Shown piece by piece: positions 15,579 to 22,589 of a stretch of 22,589 nt of DNA. Origin of the DNA: JBGPGW01 sp041484095 (GTDB taxonomy: Bacteria > Pseudomonadota > Alphaproteobacteria > CADEGL01); assembly GCA_041484095.1 (NCBI GenBank), contig JBGPGW010000017.1:1-22589 (forward strand), given 5' to 3'. The notes under the pieces are model-generated. The model was not told the DNA's origin, made no database searches, and saw only the letters and a list, made by a program, of their open reading frames with translations. The position numbers and the translations under genes were made by a program. Position 1 is the stretch's first letter. Each line of letters begins with the position of its first letter.

Positions 15579-16343
15579 ATGGACGAACCGAAACTGATCG
15601 CCGAGCTGCGCGAGAACATCGCGGTCCTGACCATCAACCGCGAGCGCCGCCGCAACGCGCTCGACAACGACACGTTGTTCCTCATCCGCGACGCGCTCGC
15701 GTCCTACAAGCAGTCGGCGGTGCGCGCGATCGTGCTGACGGGCAGCGGGACGCGCGCGTTTTGCGCGGGCTCGGACCTCAAGGCGATGGCCGCGCTCGAT
15801 CTCGACGGCCGGCTCGCCCATACCGAGCTCGGCCAGGCGGTCATGGACATGATCGAGGAACATCCCTGCCCCGTGATCGCGGCGATCGAGGGGTTCTGCC
15901 TCGGCGGCGGGCTCGAGATCGCGCTGGCCTGCGACTACCGGGTGGCCGGACGCAGCACGACCGTGGGGCTTCCCGAGGTCACGATCAACGCCTTGCCGAC
16001 CTGGGGCGGCACGCAGCGCCTGCCGCGGATGATCGGCCTGTCGCGCGCGCGCGAGGTGGTGCTGTTCGGCCGGCGCCTCACGGCCGACGAGGCGCTCGCC
16101 TGGGGTATCTTCAACAAGGTGGTCGAGGACGGCGCCACGGTCGCCAGCGCGATCGAGGTCGCGAACCTCGTGATCCAGGGTTCCGCGCGCCGCACCGTGT
16201 CGATCGCCAAGCAGATCGTCAATTTCGGCTACGGCACGCCCAACCGCACCGGCCGGCAGCTCGAATATCTGGCCGACGTGATCCAGATGTCGTCCCCGGA
16301 TCTCGAAGCCAGCGTCGCCGGATTCATCGGCAAGAAGAAGTAG
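15579..16343 (+). CDS. Enoyl-CoA hydratase / isomerase family protein
   Basis: The 254-residue crotonase-fold protein has the oxyanion-hole motifs FCAGSDL (61-67) and EGFCLGGGLE (104-113), and both catalytic Glu positions of true hydratases: E113 in GGGLE and E133 in LPEVTIN. That makes reversible hydration of an enoyl-CoA to 3-hydroxyacyl-CoA the most likely reaction, although the crotonase family is functionally diverse. GGAGG lies 6 bases before the ATG. It should act directly after the acyl-CoA dehydrogenase encoded in the same cluster. Confidence 0.9.
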   Translation: MDEPKLIAELRENIAVLTINRERRRNALDNDTLFLIRDALASYKQSAVRAIVLTGSGTRAFCAGSDLKAMAALDLDGRLAHTELGQAVMDMIEEHPCPVIAAIEGFCLGGGLEIALACDYRVAGRSTTVGLPEVTINALPTWGGTQRLPRMIGLSRAREVVLFGRRLTADEALAWGIFNKVVEDGATVASAIEVANLVIQGSARRTVSIAKQIVNFGYGTPNRTGRQLEYLADVIQMSSPDLEASVAGFIGKKK

Positions 16344-16430
16344 CGACGGACGACAGGGCACGCCGGCCGGCGACGGTAAATCCGGACCGACGGGCCACAA
16401 GGGCAATCGACGGCGCGATGGCGCGTCCCG

Positions 16431-16436
16431 TACTAT
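16431..16436 (+). promoter_or_regulatory. Weak candidate promoter upstream of the BKACE gene
   Basis: TACTAT lies 18 bases after TCGACG (16407-16412) in the 126-base gap before the BKACE gene; each matches four of six consensus bases. An overlapping TATAGT is at 16434-16439. The longer gap suggests this last gene may have its own promoter, but the match is weak. Confidence 0.25.
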
Positions 16437-16469
16437 AGTTTCGAGACATCAGCGGAAGGGGGAGTAGCC

Positions 16470-17357
16470 ATGAACCAGGACGTCATCGTGACTTGTGCCG
16501 TCACCGGCGGCGGCGACACGGTCGGCAAGCATCCGGGAGTCCCGGTCACGCCGAAGCAGATCGCCGATGCCGCCATGGAGGCCGTCGAGGCCGGGGCGGC
16601 GGTCGTCCACATCCACGTGCGCGATATCGAAACCGGAAAAGGCGGGCGCGACCCCACGCTTTATGCCGACGTGGTGGATCGCCTGCGATCGAGCAACCGC
16701 GACATGGTGCTCAACCTGACCTGCGGCATGGGCGGCGATCTCGTCGTCGACGACAAGAACCCATCCAAGCCTGGTGCCGGCACCGATCTGGTCGATGCCA
16801 TGACGCGCATGGTTCATGGCGCGCAACTTCTGCCCGAAATCTGCTCGCTCGACTGCGGCTCCATGAACTTCGGCGATTCCAACACCCTCGCCGTGCAAAC
16901 GCCGAATATGCTGCGCGCCATGGCCAAGCGCATGAAAGAACTCGGCATCAAGCCGGAAATGGAAGTCTTTGACACCGGACAGCTCTGGTTCGGAAAGCAG
17001 CTTGTCGCCGAGGGACTCATCGAGGATCCGCCGATGTTCCAGCTCTGCCTCGGCATTCCGTGGGGCGCTCCCGCCGACACGCATTCCATGGCGCATATGG
17101 TCAGCCAGCTGCCGCCGGGCGCGATGTGGTCGGGCTTCGGCATCAGCCGCATGCAGATGCCGATGGTGGCACAGGCCGTTCTCCTCGGCGGGAACGTCCG
17201 CGTCGGCCTCGAGGACAATCTCTACCTCGAGAAGGGCGTGCTCGCGTCGAACGGGCAGCTCGTGGAGAAGGCGATTCGCATCATTCGCGAGCTGGGCGCG
17301 CGCACGCTCACGCCGGAAGAGGCGCGGAAGAAGCTTCGCCTCAAGAAGCGGACGTAG
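16470..17357 (+). CDS. Beta-keto acid cleavage enzyme (BKACE, DUF849)
   Basis: The 295-residue TIM-barrel protein has the BKACE zinc motif HIHVRD (47-52) and the conserved GLEDN (Glu248 is the likely third ligand). Family enzymes condense a beta-keto acid with acetyl-CoA and cleave it to acetoacetate plus a new acyl-CoA, or the reverse split. The N-terminal motif is TGGGDT rather than the TGAE of lysine-pathway 3-keto-5-aminohexanoate cleavage enzyme. From memory, TGxGDT with NLTxGMGGDL, CSLDCGSMNFGD and IPWGAPADT resembles the dehydrocarnitine-cleaving group; this needs a search. AAGGGGGAG gives a strong ribosome-binding site. The gene ends only 15 bases from the stop of the convergent permease gene. 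Confidence 0.88.
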   Translation: MNQDVIVTCAVTGGGDTVGKHPGVPVTPKQIADAAMEAVEAGAAVVHIHVRDIETGKGGRDPTLYADVVDRLRSSNRDMVLNLTCGMGGDLVVDDKNPSKPGAGTDLVDAMTRMVHGAQLLPEICSLDCGSMNFGDSNTLAVQTPNMLRAMAKRMKELGIKPEMEVFDTGQLWFGKQLVAEGLIEDPPMFQLCLGIPWGAPADTHSMAHMVSQLPPGAMWSGFGISRMQMPMVAQAVLLGGNVRVGLEDNLYLEKGVLASNGQLVEKAIRIIRELGARTLTPEEARKKLRLKKRT

Positions 17358-17372
17358 GCGCGCGACGCCCCG

Positions 17373-19067
17373 TCAGCGCCGCTGCCAGGCCGTGCTGCGG
17401 CGCGCGATGCGGCGCGTCGCGAGCCAGTGCAGGACCCGCACCGTGGCCGAGGTGTAGACGATCATCATCGCCATCGCGGCCGCGGGGGCCGTGTCGCCGG
17501 CGTCGTCCATGTTGAGCACGGCGACGGAGGCCAGCGCCGTCGCGGGCGCGTAAATAAACACGACCGCCGAGACGGTCGTCATCGCATTCACGAACAGATA
17601 GATCGAAATGTCGAGAAGCGCCGGCATCGCGATCGGCAGGCTCACGCGCCAGAACGTGACATAGGCGGGCACCTTGAGCGAGGCGCCGACGGCTTCGAAT
17701 TCGGGATCCATCTGCTTCAGCGCCGTCACGGCGGTCAGATGCGCGACGGTATAAAAATGCACGATCGTGCAGATCACCAGGATCGCCATCGTGTGATAGA
17801 GAAAATTCAGCGGATTCGCGGGGCTGTTGAAGAAGAAAATATAGGCCAGGCCCAGCACGAGGCCGGGCACCGCCATGGGAATCATGGCGAGGAAGTGGAC
17901 GGCGGCGCGGACCGCGGCGAAGCCCCTGATCTTCTCGGTCAGATAGGCGCCGACGAACACGATCGCGGTACCGAAGAGCGCCGTCCAGGCCGACATCTCG
18001 ATGCTGTTGCGATAGGCCCGCCAGCCGCCCCCATCGGTGTTGCTGAAATCATAATGGCCCAGCCACGTGCTGAGATTGTACGGCCAGAACTTGACGAAGG
18101 AGGCCGCCGCCGCGGTGGCGAGAATCGCCATGATGCAGAACGCCACGAGCGCAGAGAAGCCGAAGAGGCACCAGTCGCGCATCGCCGACGGCTTCGGCTG
18201 GAAGGCGACCGCACGGGCCGACAAGAGAGCCACTTGCCTGCGCCGGACGATCTGGTTCACGCCGAAGGCGAACACGGCCGGAATGATCAGCAGCACGCTG
18301 ACCACGGCGCCCATCTGAAAGTTCTGCTGGCCGATGACCTGCTTGTAGATGTCGGTTGCAAGCACGTTGTACCAGCCGCCGACGACCTTGGGCACGCCGA
18401 AATCCGTTATGACGAGCGTGAAGACCACGAAGGCGGAGCTGATGAGACCGTAGCGGACGCCGGGCACGGTCACGGTCAGGAAAGTCCGCAAGGAGCTCGC
18501 TCTCAGCGACTGCGCCGCTTCATAGAGGCGCTGGTCGGACAAGGAGAAGGCGGTGACGAGGATGATGAGGGCATGCGGAAAACAATAGAACACTTCGCCC
18601 AGAAGCATGCCGATCGGACCGTAAATTTCTTGCCCGAACAGCGCCCCCTTCAGCAGACCCTGTTTCCCGAAGAGATAGATCAGCGCGATCGCGGGCAGAA
18701 GCGAGGGGGCCAGCAACGGGACGAGCGCGATCGCCTTGAATAGCCCCTTGGCCGGCATGCACGAGCGCGTCAGGCCATAGGCGAAGACGAACGCCAGGCC
18801 GACCGTGATGACCATGACCGCCGCGGAGATCGTAATGCTGTTGGCGATGGATTGGCGGAGCGCCGGCGTCTCGAAATACTTCGCATAGTTCGCGAAGCCC
18901 ACGAGCGCCCCGTTCTTGTCCTCGATGCTCTTGGACAGCATCGTGTAAAGGGGCAGGCCGACGCCGAGGATGAGCGCGCCGGCGACCGCCAGGACGGCGC
19001 CGCGCATCATCCATTCGTCGGCGGCAAGCCGCCGCCGGACCACGGGGGCGCTCGGCACGGCCGTCAT
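17373..19067 (-). CDS. Fused ABC transporter permease, 2-aminoethylphosphonate type
   Basis: The 564-residue protein joins two ABC permease halves, each with about six membrane helices and its own EAA loop (LYEAAQSLRASS at 181-192, FEAVGASLKVP at 457-467). This double-permease form is found in iron and thiamine transporters and in the putative 2-aminoethylphosphonate system (PhnU2/PhnV-type). The binding protein and dehydrogenase next to it favour phosphonate. The ATG at 19067 overlaps the stop of the ATPase gene by ATGA, which means tight translational coupling. A longer frame reaching 19355 lies inside the ATPase gene and was rejected. It is the last gene of the operon. Confidence 0.85.
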   Translation of the reverse strand: MTAVPSAPVVRRRLAADEWMMRGAVLAVAGALILGVGLPLYTMLSKSIEDKNGALVGFANYAKYFETPALRQSIANSITISAAVMVITVGLAFVFAYGLTRSCMPAKGLFKAIALVPLLAPSLLPAIALIYLFGKQGLLKGALFGQEIYGPIGMLLGEVFYCFPHALIILVTAFSLSDQRLYEAAQSLRASSLRTFLTVTVPGVRYGLISSAFVVFTLVITDFGVPKVVGGWYNVLATDIYKQVIGQQNFQMGAVVSVLLIIPAVFAFGVNQIVRRRQVALLSARAVAFQPKPSAMRDWCLFGFSALVAFCIMAILATAAAASFVKFWPYNLSTWLGHYDFSNTDGGGWRAYRNSIEMSAWTALFGTAIVFVGAYLTEKIRGFAAVRAAVHFLAMIPMAVPGLVLGLAYIFFFNSPANPLNFLYHTMAILVICTIVHFYTVAHLTAVTALKQMDPEFEAVGASLKVPAYVTFWRVSLPIAMPALLDISIYLFVNAMTTVSAVVFIYAPATALASVAVLNMDDAGDTAPAAAMAMMIVYTSATVRVLHWLATRRIARRSTAWQRR

Positions 19068-20155
19068 TGCTGGCGGGAAAACACGCGCAGCCTCGACGGC
19101 GGCAGCGCAACCTTGATCGACTGGCCCGCCCGTATGCCGAGATCGACGACGGCATTCGTCGAGAATTCGGCCAGGACAGGAAATGAGCCGGGGGTGATCG
19201 TCAGTCGCGCCCGGTAGTAGGACCCGAAGAATTCGAGATCGTTGAGCTCGGCGGCGACGACATTCGCGCCATGGCTCTCGATGTTGCGAACGATGATGTC
19301 CTCGGGCCGAAAACACACGGCGACCGGGCCGCCCGCGAGACCGGGTGCCTCGCAACGAAGCTCGAGCGCGCCGGCCCGGGCAAGCCCGCCGGCCAGAAGC
19401 TCAGCCTCGATGACATTCATCGTACCGACGAAATCGGCGACGAAGCGCCCCGAGGGGCGCTGGTAGATTTCGTTCGGCGTCCCGATTTGCTCGACCTTGC
19501 CCTGGCTCATCACCGCAATGCGGTCCGCCATCGTCAGCGCCTCCTCCTGATCATGCGTCACCATGATCGTCGTGACGCCGAGGCGGCGCTGCAGCGCCTT
19601 GATCTGCTGGCGCAGGTGGAGCCGGACGCGCGCATCGAGTGCCGAGAGAGGCTCGTCGAGCAGCAACAGGCCGGGCGACGGCGCCAGCGCCCGTGCCAAG
19701 GCGACACGCTGCTGCTCGCCGCCGGACAGCTGTCCCGGATACTTCGCGCCGGAATCCGAGAGCCCGACCATGTCGAGCAATTCGGCGACCCGACGCTCGA
19801 CCGCGGCCCGCCCCATGCGCCGCGGCGACAGGCCGTAGCCGATATTGGCGGCAACCGTGAGGTTCGGAAACAAGGCATAGGACTGGAAGACGATGCCGAA
19901 ATCGCGCTGGGAGACGGGCAGGCCCGAGATGTCCTGCCCGCCCTGCTCGATCCGCCCCGAGGTCTGCACATCGAGCCCGGCAATGGCACGCAGCAATGTC
20001 GTCTTGCCGCATCCGGACGGGCCGAGGAAGCACACGAACTCGCCTTCCCAGACATCGAGGCTGACATTCTTCAGCGCCTCGAAATCGCCGTATCGCTTGC
20101 TGACGTCGATAACCCTGAGATACGGCGCGCCTCGGCCGCGCGCGCGGTCAGCCAT
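19064..20155 (-). CDS. ABC transporter ATP-binding protein, 2-aminoethylphosphonate type
   Basis: The 363-residue ATPase has Walker A GPSGCGKT (45-52), Q-loop Gln91, signature LSGGEQQR (143-150), Walker B LLLLDEP (163-169) and H-loop His201. A C-terminal TOBE-like region follows (about 285-360). It belongs to the spermidine/iron/phosphonate group of importers. The start at 20155 is preceded by AGGA at 5 bases; a longer frame from 20446 is not credible. The stop overlaps the permease start. A 112-base gap with two small hairpins separates it from the binding-protein gene. Confidence 0.88.
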   Translation of the reverse strand: MADRARGRGAPYLRVIDVSKRYGDFEALKNVSLDVWEGEFVCFLGPSGCGKTTLLRAIAGLDVQTSGRIEQGGQDISGLPVSQRDFGIVFQSYALFPNLTVAANIGYGLSPRRMGRAAVERRVAELLDMVGLSDSGAKYPGQLSGGEQQRVALARALAPSPGLLLLDEPLSALDARVRLHLRQQIKALQRRLGVTTIMVTHDQEEALTMADRIAVMSQGKVEQIGTPNEIYQRPSGRFVADFVGTMNVIEAELLAGGLARAGALELRCEAPGLAGGPVAVCFRPEDIIVRNIESHGANVVAAELNDLEFFGSYYRARLTITPGSFPVLAEFSTNAVVDLGIRAGQSIKVALPPSRLRVFSRQQ

Positions 20156-20168
20156 GGGCGTCCTGCCC

Positions 20169-20212
20169 CCGGCTTTGCCGGCCCGTCTTCCCTCCGCACG
20201 CCGGAATCCGGC
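20169..20212 (-). promoter_or_regulatory. Two small hairpins between binding-protein and ATPase genes
   Basis: CCGGC-TTT-GCCGG at 20169-20181 and GCCGG-AAT-CCGGC at 20200-20212 are perfect 5-bp stems with 3-base loops. Stem-loops in this place often protect or limit a message so that the binding protein is made in excess. No T-run follows, so full termination is unlikely. Confidence 0.35.
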
Positions 20213-20267
20213 CGCCAAGCCGCACCGACCGCTCCGGCATAGGCACGCCCTTCGAACCCGCCTTATC

Positions 20268-21317
20268 TCAGCTCTTCGGTTCCGACTTCGCGTTGTAGCG
20301 CTTGGTCCACTCGGCCAAAATCTTGTCGCGATTCGCGGCCGCCCAGTTGAAGTCGTTCTTGACCAGCCGTTTTTCGAAATCGGCCGGGACGGATTCGAGC
20401 GGCTTGCCCACACCCGGAAGAGCCACGATCGCGAAGTTCTTCGCATAGAGCTCGTTCGCGTCCTTGGTCACCGACCAATCCGCCAACTTCTTCGCACCGT
20501 CGACGTTCTTGGCCCCCTTGAGGATCGCGGTCGCCTCCATGTCGTAGCCGAGTCCTTCCCTAGGGAAGATGAGGTCGATCGGCGCGCCCTTTTGTTTGTT
20601 CTGCGCGGCCCGGTACTCGAAGGAAATGCCGATGACGTATTCGCCCGCGCCCGCAAGGTTGCAGGGCTTGGAGCCGGAATGCGTGTAGACGCCGATGTTC
20701 TGGTGCAAGCCGTCCATGTATTCCCAGCCCTTCTGTTCACCGAACATCTGGAGCCAGGCCGAGACGTCGAAGAACCCGGTACCGGACGAGGCCGGATTCG
20801 GCATGACGATCTGACCCTTGTAGACGGGCTTCGTCAGGTCCGCCCAGGACTCGGGCTTGGGGATGTTCTTCTTCGCGGCTTCGACCGTGTTGAAGCAAAG
20901 CGTCGCCGCCCACACATCCATGCCGACCCAGCTCGGCGGCGTGCGGCTGTCGCGGAAGATGGGTTTCAGAGCCTCCACCCCTTTGGGGGCATAAGGCATC
21001 AGCATGCTCTCGTTGTCGAGCACGAGGAGACTCGTCGCGGCGACCCCCCAGACCGCATCAGCCTGCGGATTGGACTTCTCGGCGAGCAGCTTCGCGGTGA
21101 TGACGCCCGTCGAATCGCGCGTGATCACCATCTCCGTGTCCGGATTGGCCTTCTCGAAGGCCTCTTTGTAGGCCTTGATCTGATCCGCCTCGAGGGCGGT
21201 GTAGACGCTGACCTTGCTCTTGGACTGCGCCCAAAGAGAAGGCGCTGAGAACAATGCGGCCATGAGCACTGCCACGGTCGAGGCGAGAACCAGCCGCGCA
21301 TTTCCGAATCTGACCAT
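20268..21317 (-). CDS. Periplasmic binding protein, 2-aminoethylphosphonate ABC transporter type
   Basis: The 349-residue protein begins with a Sec signal peptide (MVRFGNARLVLASTVAVLMA, continuing to a likely cleavage after SLWA). The mature part matches the iron/phosphonate group of extracellular solute-binding proteins: VSVYTALEADQIKAYKEAFE, then RDSTGVITAKLLAEK, then PNPASSGTGFFDVSAWLQM, then GEYVIGISFEYRAA. That pattern resembles the putative 2-aminoethylphosphonate-binding family (PhnS2 type). GGAAGGGAG lies 8 bases before the ATG at 21317. It lies between the phosphonoacetaldehyde dehydrogenase gene and the ATPase gene, which supports a phosphonate ligand. Confidence 0.88.
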   Translation of the reverse strand: MVRFGNARLVLASTVAVLMAALFSAPSLWAQSKSKVSVYTALEADQIKAYKEAFEKANPDTEMVITRDSTGVITAKLLAEKSNPQADAVWGVAATSLLVLDNESMLMPYAPKGVEALKPIFRDSRTPPSWVGMDVWAATLCFNTVEAAKKNIPKPESWADLTKPVYKGQIVMPNPASSGTGFFDVSAWLQMFGEQKGWEYMDGLHQNIGVYTHSGSKPCNLAGAGEYVIGISFEYRAAQNKQKGAPIDLIFPREGLGYDMEATAILKGAKNVDGAKKLADWSVTKDANELYAKNFAIVALPGVGKPLESVPADFEKRLVKNDFNWAAANRDKILAEWTKRYNAKSEPKS

Positions 21318-21463
21318 CGTCTTGTCTCCCTTCCAAACCCACCGACACCGAATCTCTGGCACACGTTCTCCGGCCGCGTTCGAGCGAGGCCGGGTCGCAT
21401 ACGGGCTCGACTATCGTTGGAGTGTATTACAGAACGGAGACGGCCCGTTTGGCCATGACTTTG

Positions 21464-22589
21464 TTAGGCCGGCCAGGGCAGCGAATAGGTCTTGACGGTG
21501 GTGTAGCTCTTCATGGCCTCGATGACGCCTTCCTTGTAACCGAGACCCGAATCCTTGATACCCCCAAAGGGTGACATTTCAATACGATAGCCGGGAACCT
21601 CCCAGATATTGACGGTCCCGACCTCGAGCTCTTGGACGAAGCGCGTGATGTAGTCGAGCCGGTTCGTGCAGACCCCGGACGAAAGCCCATAGGCCGTCGA
21701 ATTGCTGACGCCGATCGCATCGTCGATCCCCCGGACCCGGATGATGGGAATGACCGGACCGAAGGTTTCCTCCCGGATGAGCTCGCAGTCCCGCGGCACG
21801 TGGTCGAGCACGGTCGGGGAATAAAGGGCGCCTTTCCGAAGGTTGCCATAAAGAAGCGACGCGCCGCGCATCACGGCATCGTTCACGCGCCGCTCGAAGA
21901 GCATGGCCGCGCGCTCGTGGATGACGGTGCCGACATCGACCGCTGGATCCGCCGGGTCGCCGAAGCGAAGCCGCTGCGCGCGATCGACGACCAGCGGCAC
22001 GAATGCGTCCGCGACGGAATCGACCACGAGGATGCGTTTCACTGCCGTGCAACGCTGACCGGAATTTTTCGTCGCGCCCGCAACCGCGAGATCGGCCGCC
22101 TTCGCGAGGTCCGCGTCTTCCATGACGATGAGCGGATCATTGCCGCCCAGCTCCAGCACGACCCTCTTGTAGCCGGCCTTCGCCGCGATCGCCTTGCCGA
22201 CGCGCACGCTGCCCGTGAAGGTGATGAGGTCGATCTTCGGGTTCTTGATCATCTCGTCGCCGATGTCCTCGGGCGTTCCGGTCACGACCGACAACATCTC
22301 GGGCGGCAGCCCCGATTCGTAGAGGATATCGGCGAGCACCAAAGCCGTAAGCGGCGTCAGCTCCGTCGGCTTGAGAACGACGCAATTGTTGGTCGCGATC
22401 GCCGGCGCCAATTTGTGGGCGACCATGTTGAGGGGGTGGTTGAACGGCGTGATCGCGCTGATGGCATTGAGCGGCTGCCGGAGGGTGAAGATCTTCCGCG
22501 CCTTGCCATGCGGCGTGAGGTCGCAGGAAAACGTCTCGCCGTCGTCGTGAAGGCAGAGCTGGGCCGCGAGCGAAAAGACGTCATAGGCG
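21464..22589 (-). CDS. phnY: Phosphonoacetaldehyde dehydrogenase (5' end outside window)
   Basis: The visible 375 codons are the C-terminal three quarters of an aldehyde dehydrogenase: ISAITPFNHPLNMVAHKLAP, VLKPTE, FTGSVRVGKAIA, catalytic Glu in ELGGND, catalytic Cys in NSGQRCTAVKR, and EETFGPVIPI. The ending EVPGYRIEMSPFGGIKDSG matches my memory of the phosphonoacetaldehyde dehydrogenase family (PhnY), which oxidises phosphonoacetaldehyde to phosphonoacetate with NAD. The frame is open to the window edge, with no start codon inside; an internal Met at 22426 is not the start. The phosphonate-type transporter directly downstream supports the call. A more general ALDH is the alternative. Confidence 0.85.
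   Translation of the reverse strand, partial: AYDVFSLAAQLCLHDDGETFSCDLTPHGKARKIFTLRQPLNAISAITPFNHPLNMVAHKLAPAIATNNCVVLKPTELTPLTALVLADILYESGLPPEMLSVVTGTPEDIGDEMIKNPKIDLITFTGSVRVGKAIAAKAGYKRVVLELGGNDPLIVMEDADLAKAADLAVAGATKNSGQRCTAVKRILVVDSVADAFVPLVVDRAQRLRFGDPADPAVDVGTVIHERAAMLFERRVNDAVMRGASLLYGNLRKGALYSPTVLDHVPRDCELIREETFGPVIPIIRVRGIDDAIGVSNSTAYGLSSGVCTNRLDYITRFVQELEVGTVNIWEVPGYRIEMSPFGGIKDSGLGYKEGVIEAMKSYTTVKTYSLPWPA

Noticed and set aside
17427..18743. A 438-codon plus-strand frame opposite the permease
   Set aside because: His/Arg/Asp-rich shadow of hydrophobic permease codons; no family features.
19893..21248. A 451-codon plus-strand frame opposite the ATPase and binding protein genes
   Set aside because: It crosses two well-supported minus-strand genes and their gap, with no domain of its own.

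Overview
The window is GC-rich (about 65%) bacterial chromosome with codon choice strongly biased to G/C at third positions. Hopanoid-associated genes (hpnN, hpnM), a 2-aminoethylphosphonate-type uptake system and acyl-CoA catabolic genes together suggest a free-living alphaproteobacterium (Rhodospirillales or Hyphomicrobiales-like). That placement is inference. I see no rRNA, tRNA, insertion sequence, phage gene or CRISPR array.

Layout. (1) 1-4694, minus: the first 1,564 codons of a giant, probably type I-secreted, surface protein. It has an N-terminal RTX calcium-binding block, a linker with a short Asp/His repeat, VCBS/cadherin-like domains, and then about seven copies of a roughly 112-residue beta-sandwich repeat that run off the window edge. 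(2) 4695-5242: a non-coding gap with a strong hairpin and a decayed copy of the 3' end of the next gene. (3) 5243-6481, minus: an M24-fold creatinase-like hydrolase with two of five metal ligands replaced. (4) 6811-9645, plus: two very short ORFs leading into hpnN, an RND-type hopanoid transporter. (5) 9642-10241, minus: hpnM, convergent with hpnN and sharing a CTAG that holds both stop codons. (6) 10685-11893, minus: a patatin-like phospholipase whose stop codon lies in a 15-bp tandem repeat.

(7) 12106-17357, plus: a five-gene catabolic cluster encoding an acyl-CoA dehydrogenase, a PaaK-like acyl-CoA ligase, an ACMSD-like amidohydrolase, an enoyl-CoA hydratase and a beta-keto acid cleavage enzyme (BKACE/DUF849). 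The order of chemistry would be activation, dehydrogenation, hydration and finally acetyl-CoA-dependent cleavage of a beta-keto acid. No 3-hydroxyacyl dehydrogenase is present and the substrate is unknown. This is the best candidate for an undescribed pathway here.

(8) 17373-22589, minus: a phosphonate operon, transcribed as phosphonoacetaldehyde dehydrogenase (5' end outside the window), periplasmic binding protein, ATPase and fused double permease. It fits import of 2-aminoethylphosphonate and its oxidation through phosphonoacetaldehyde to phosphonoacetate. PhnW and PhnA, which would complete the route, are not in the window.
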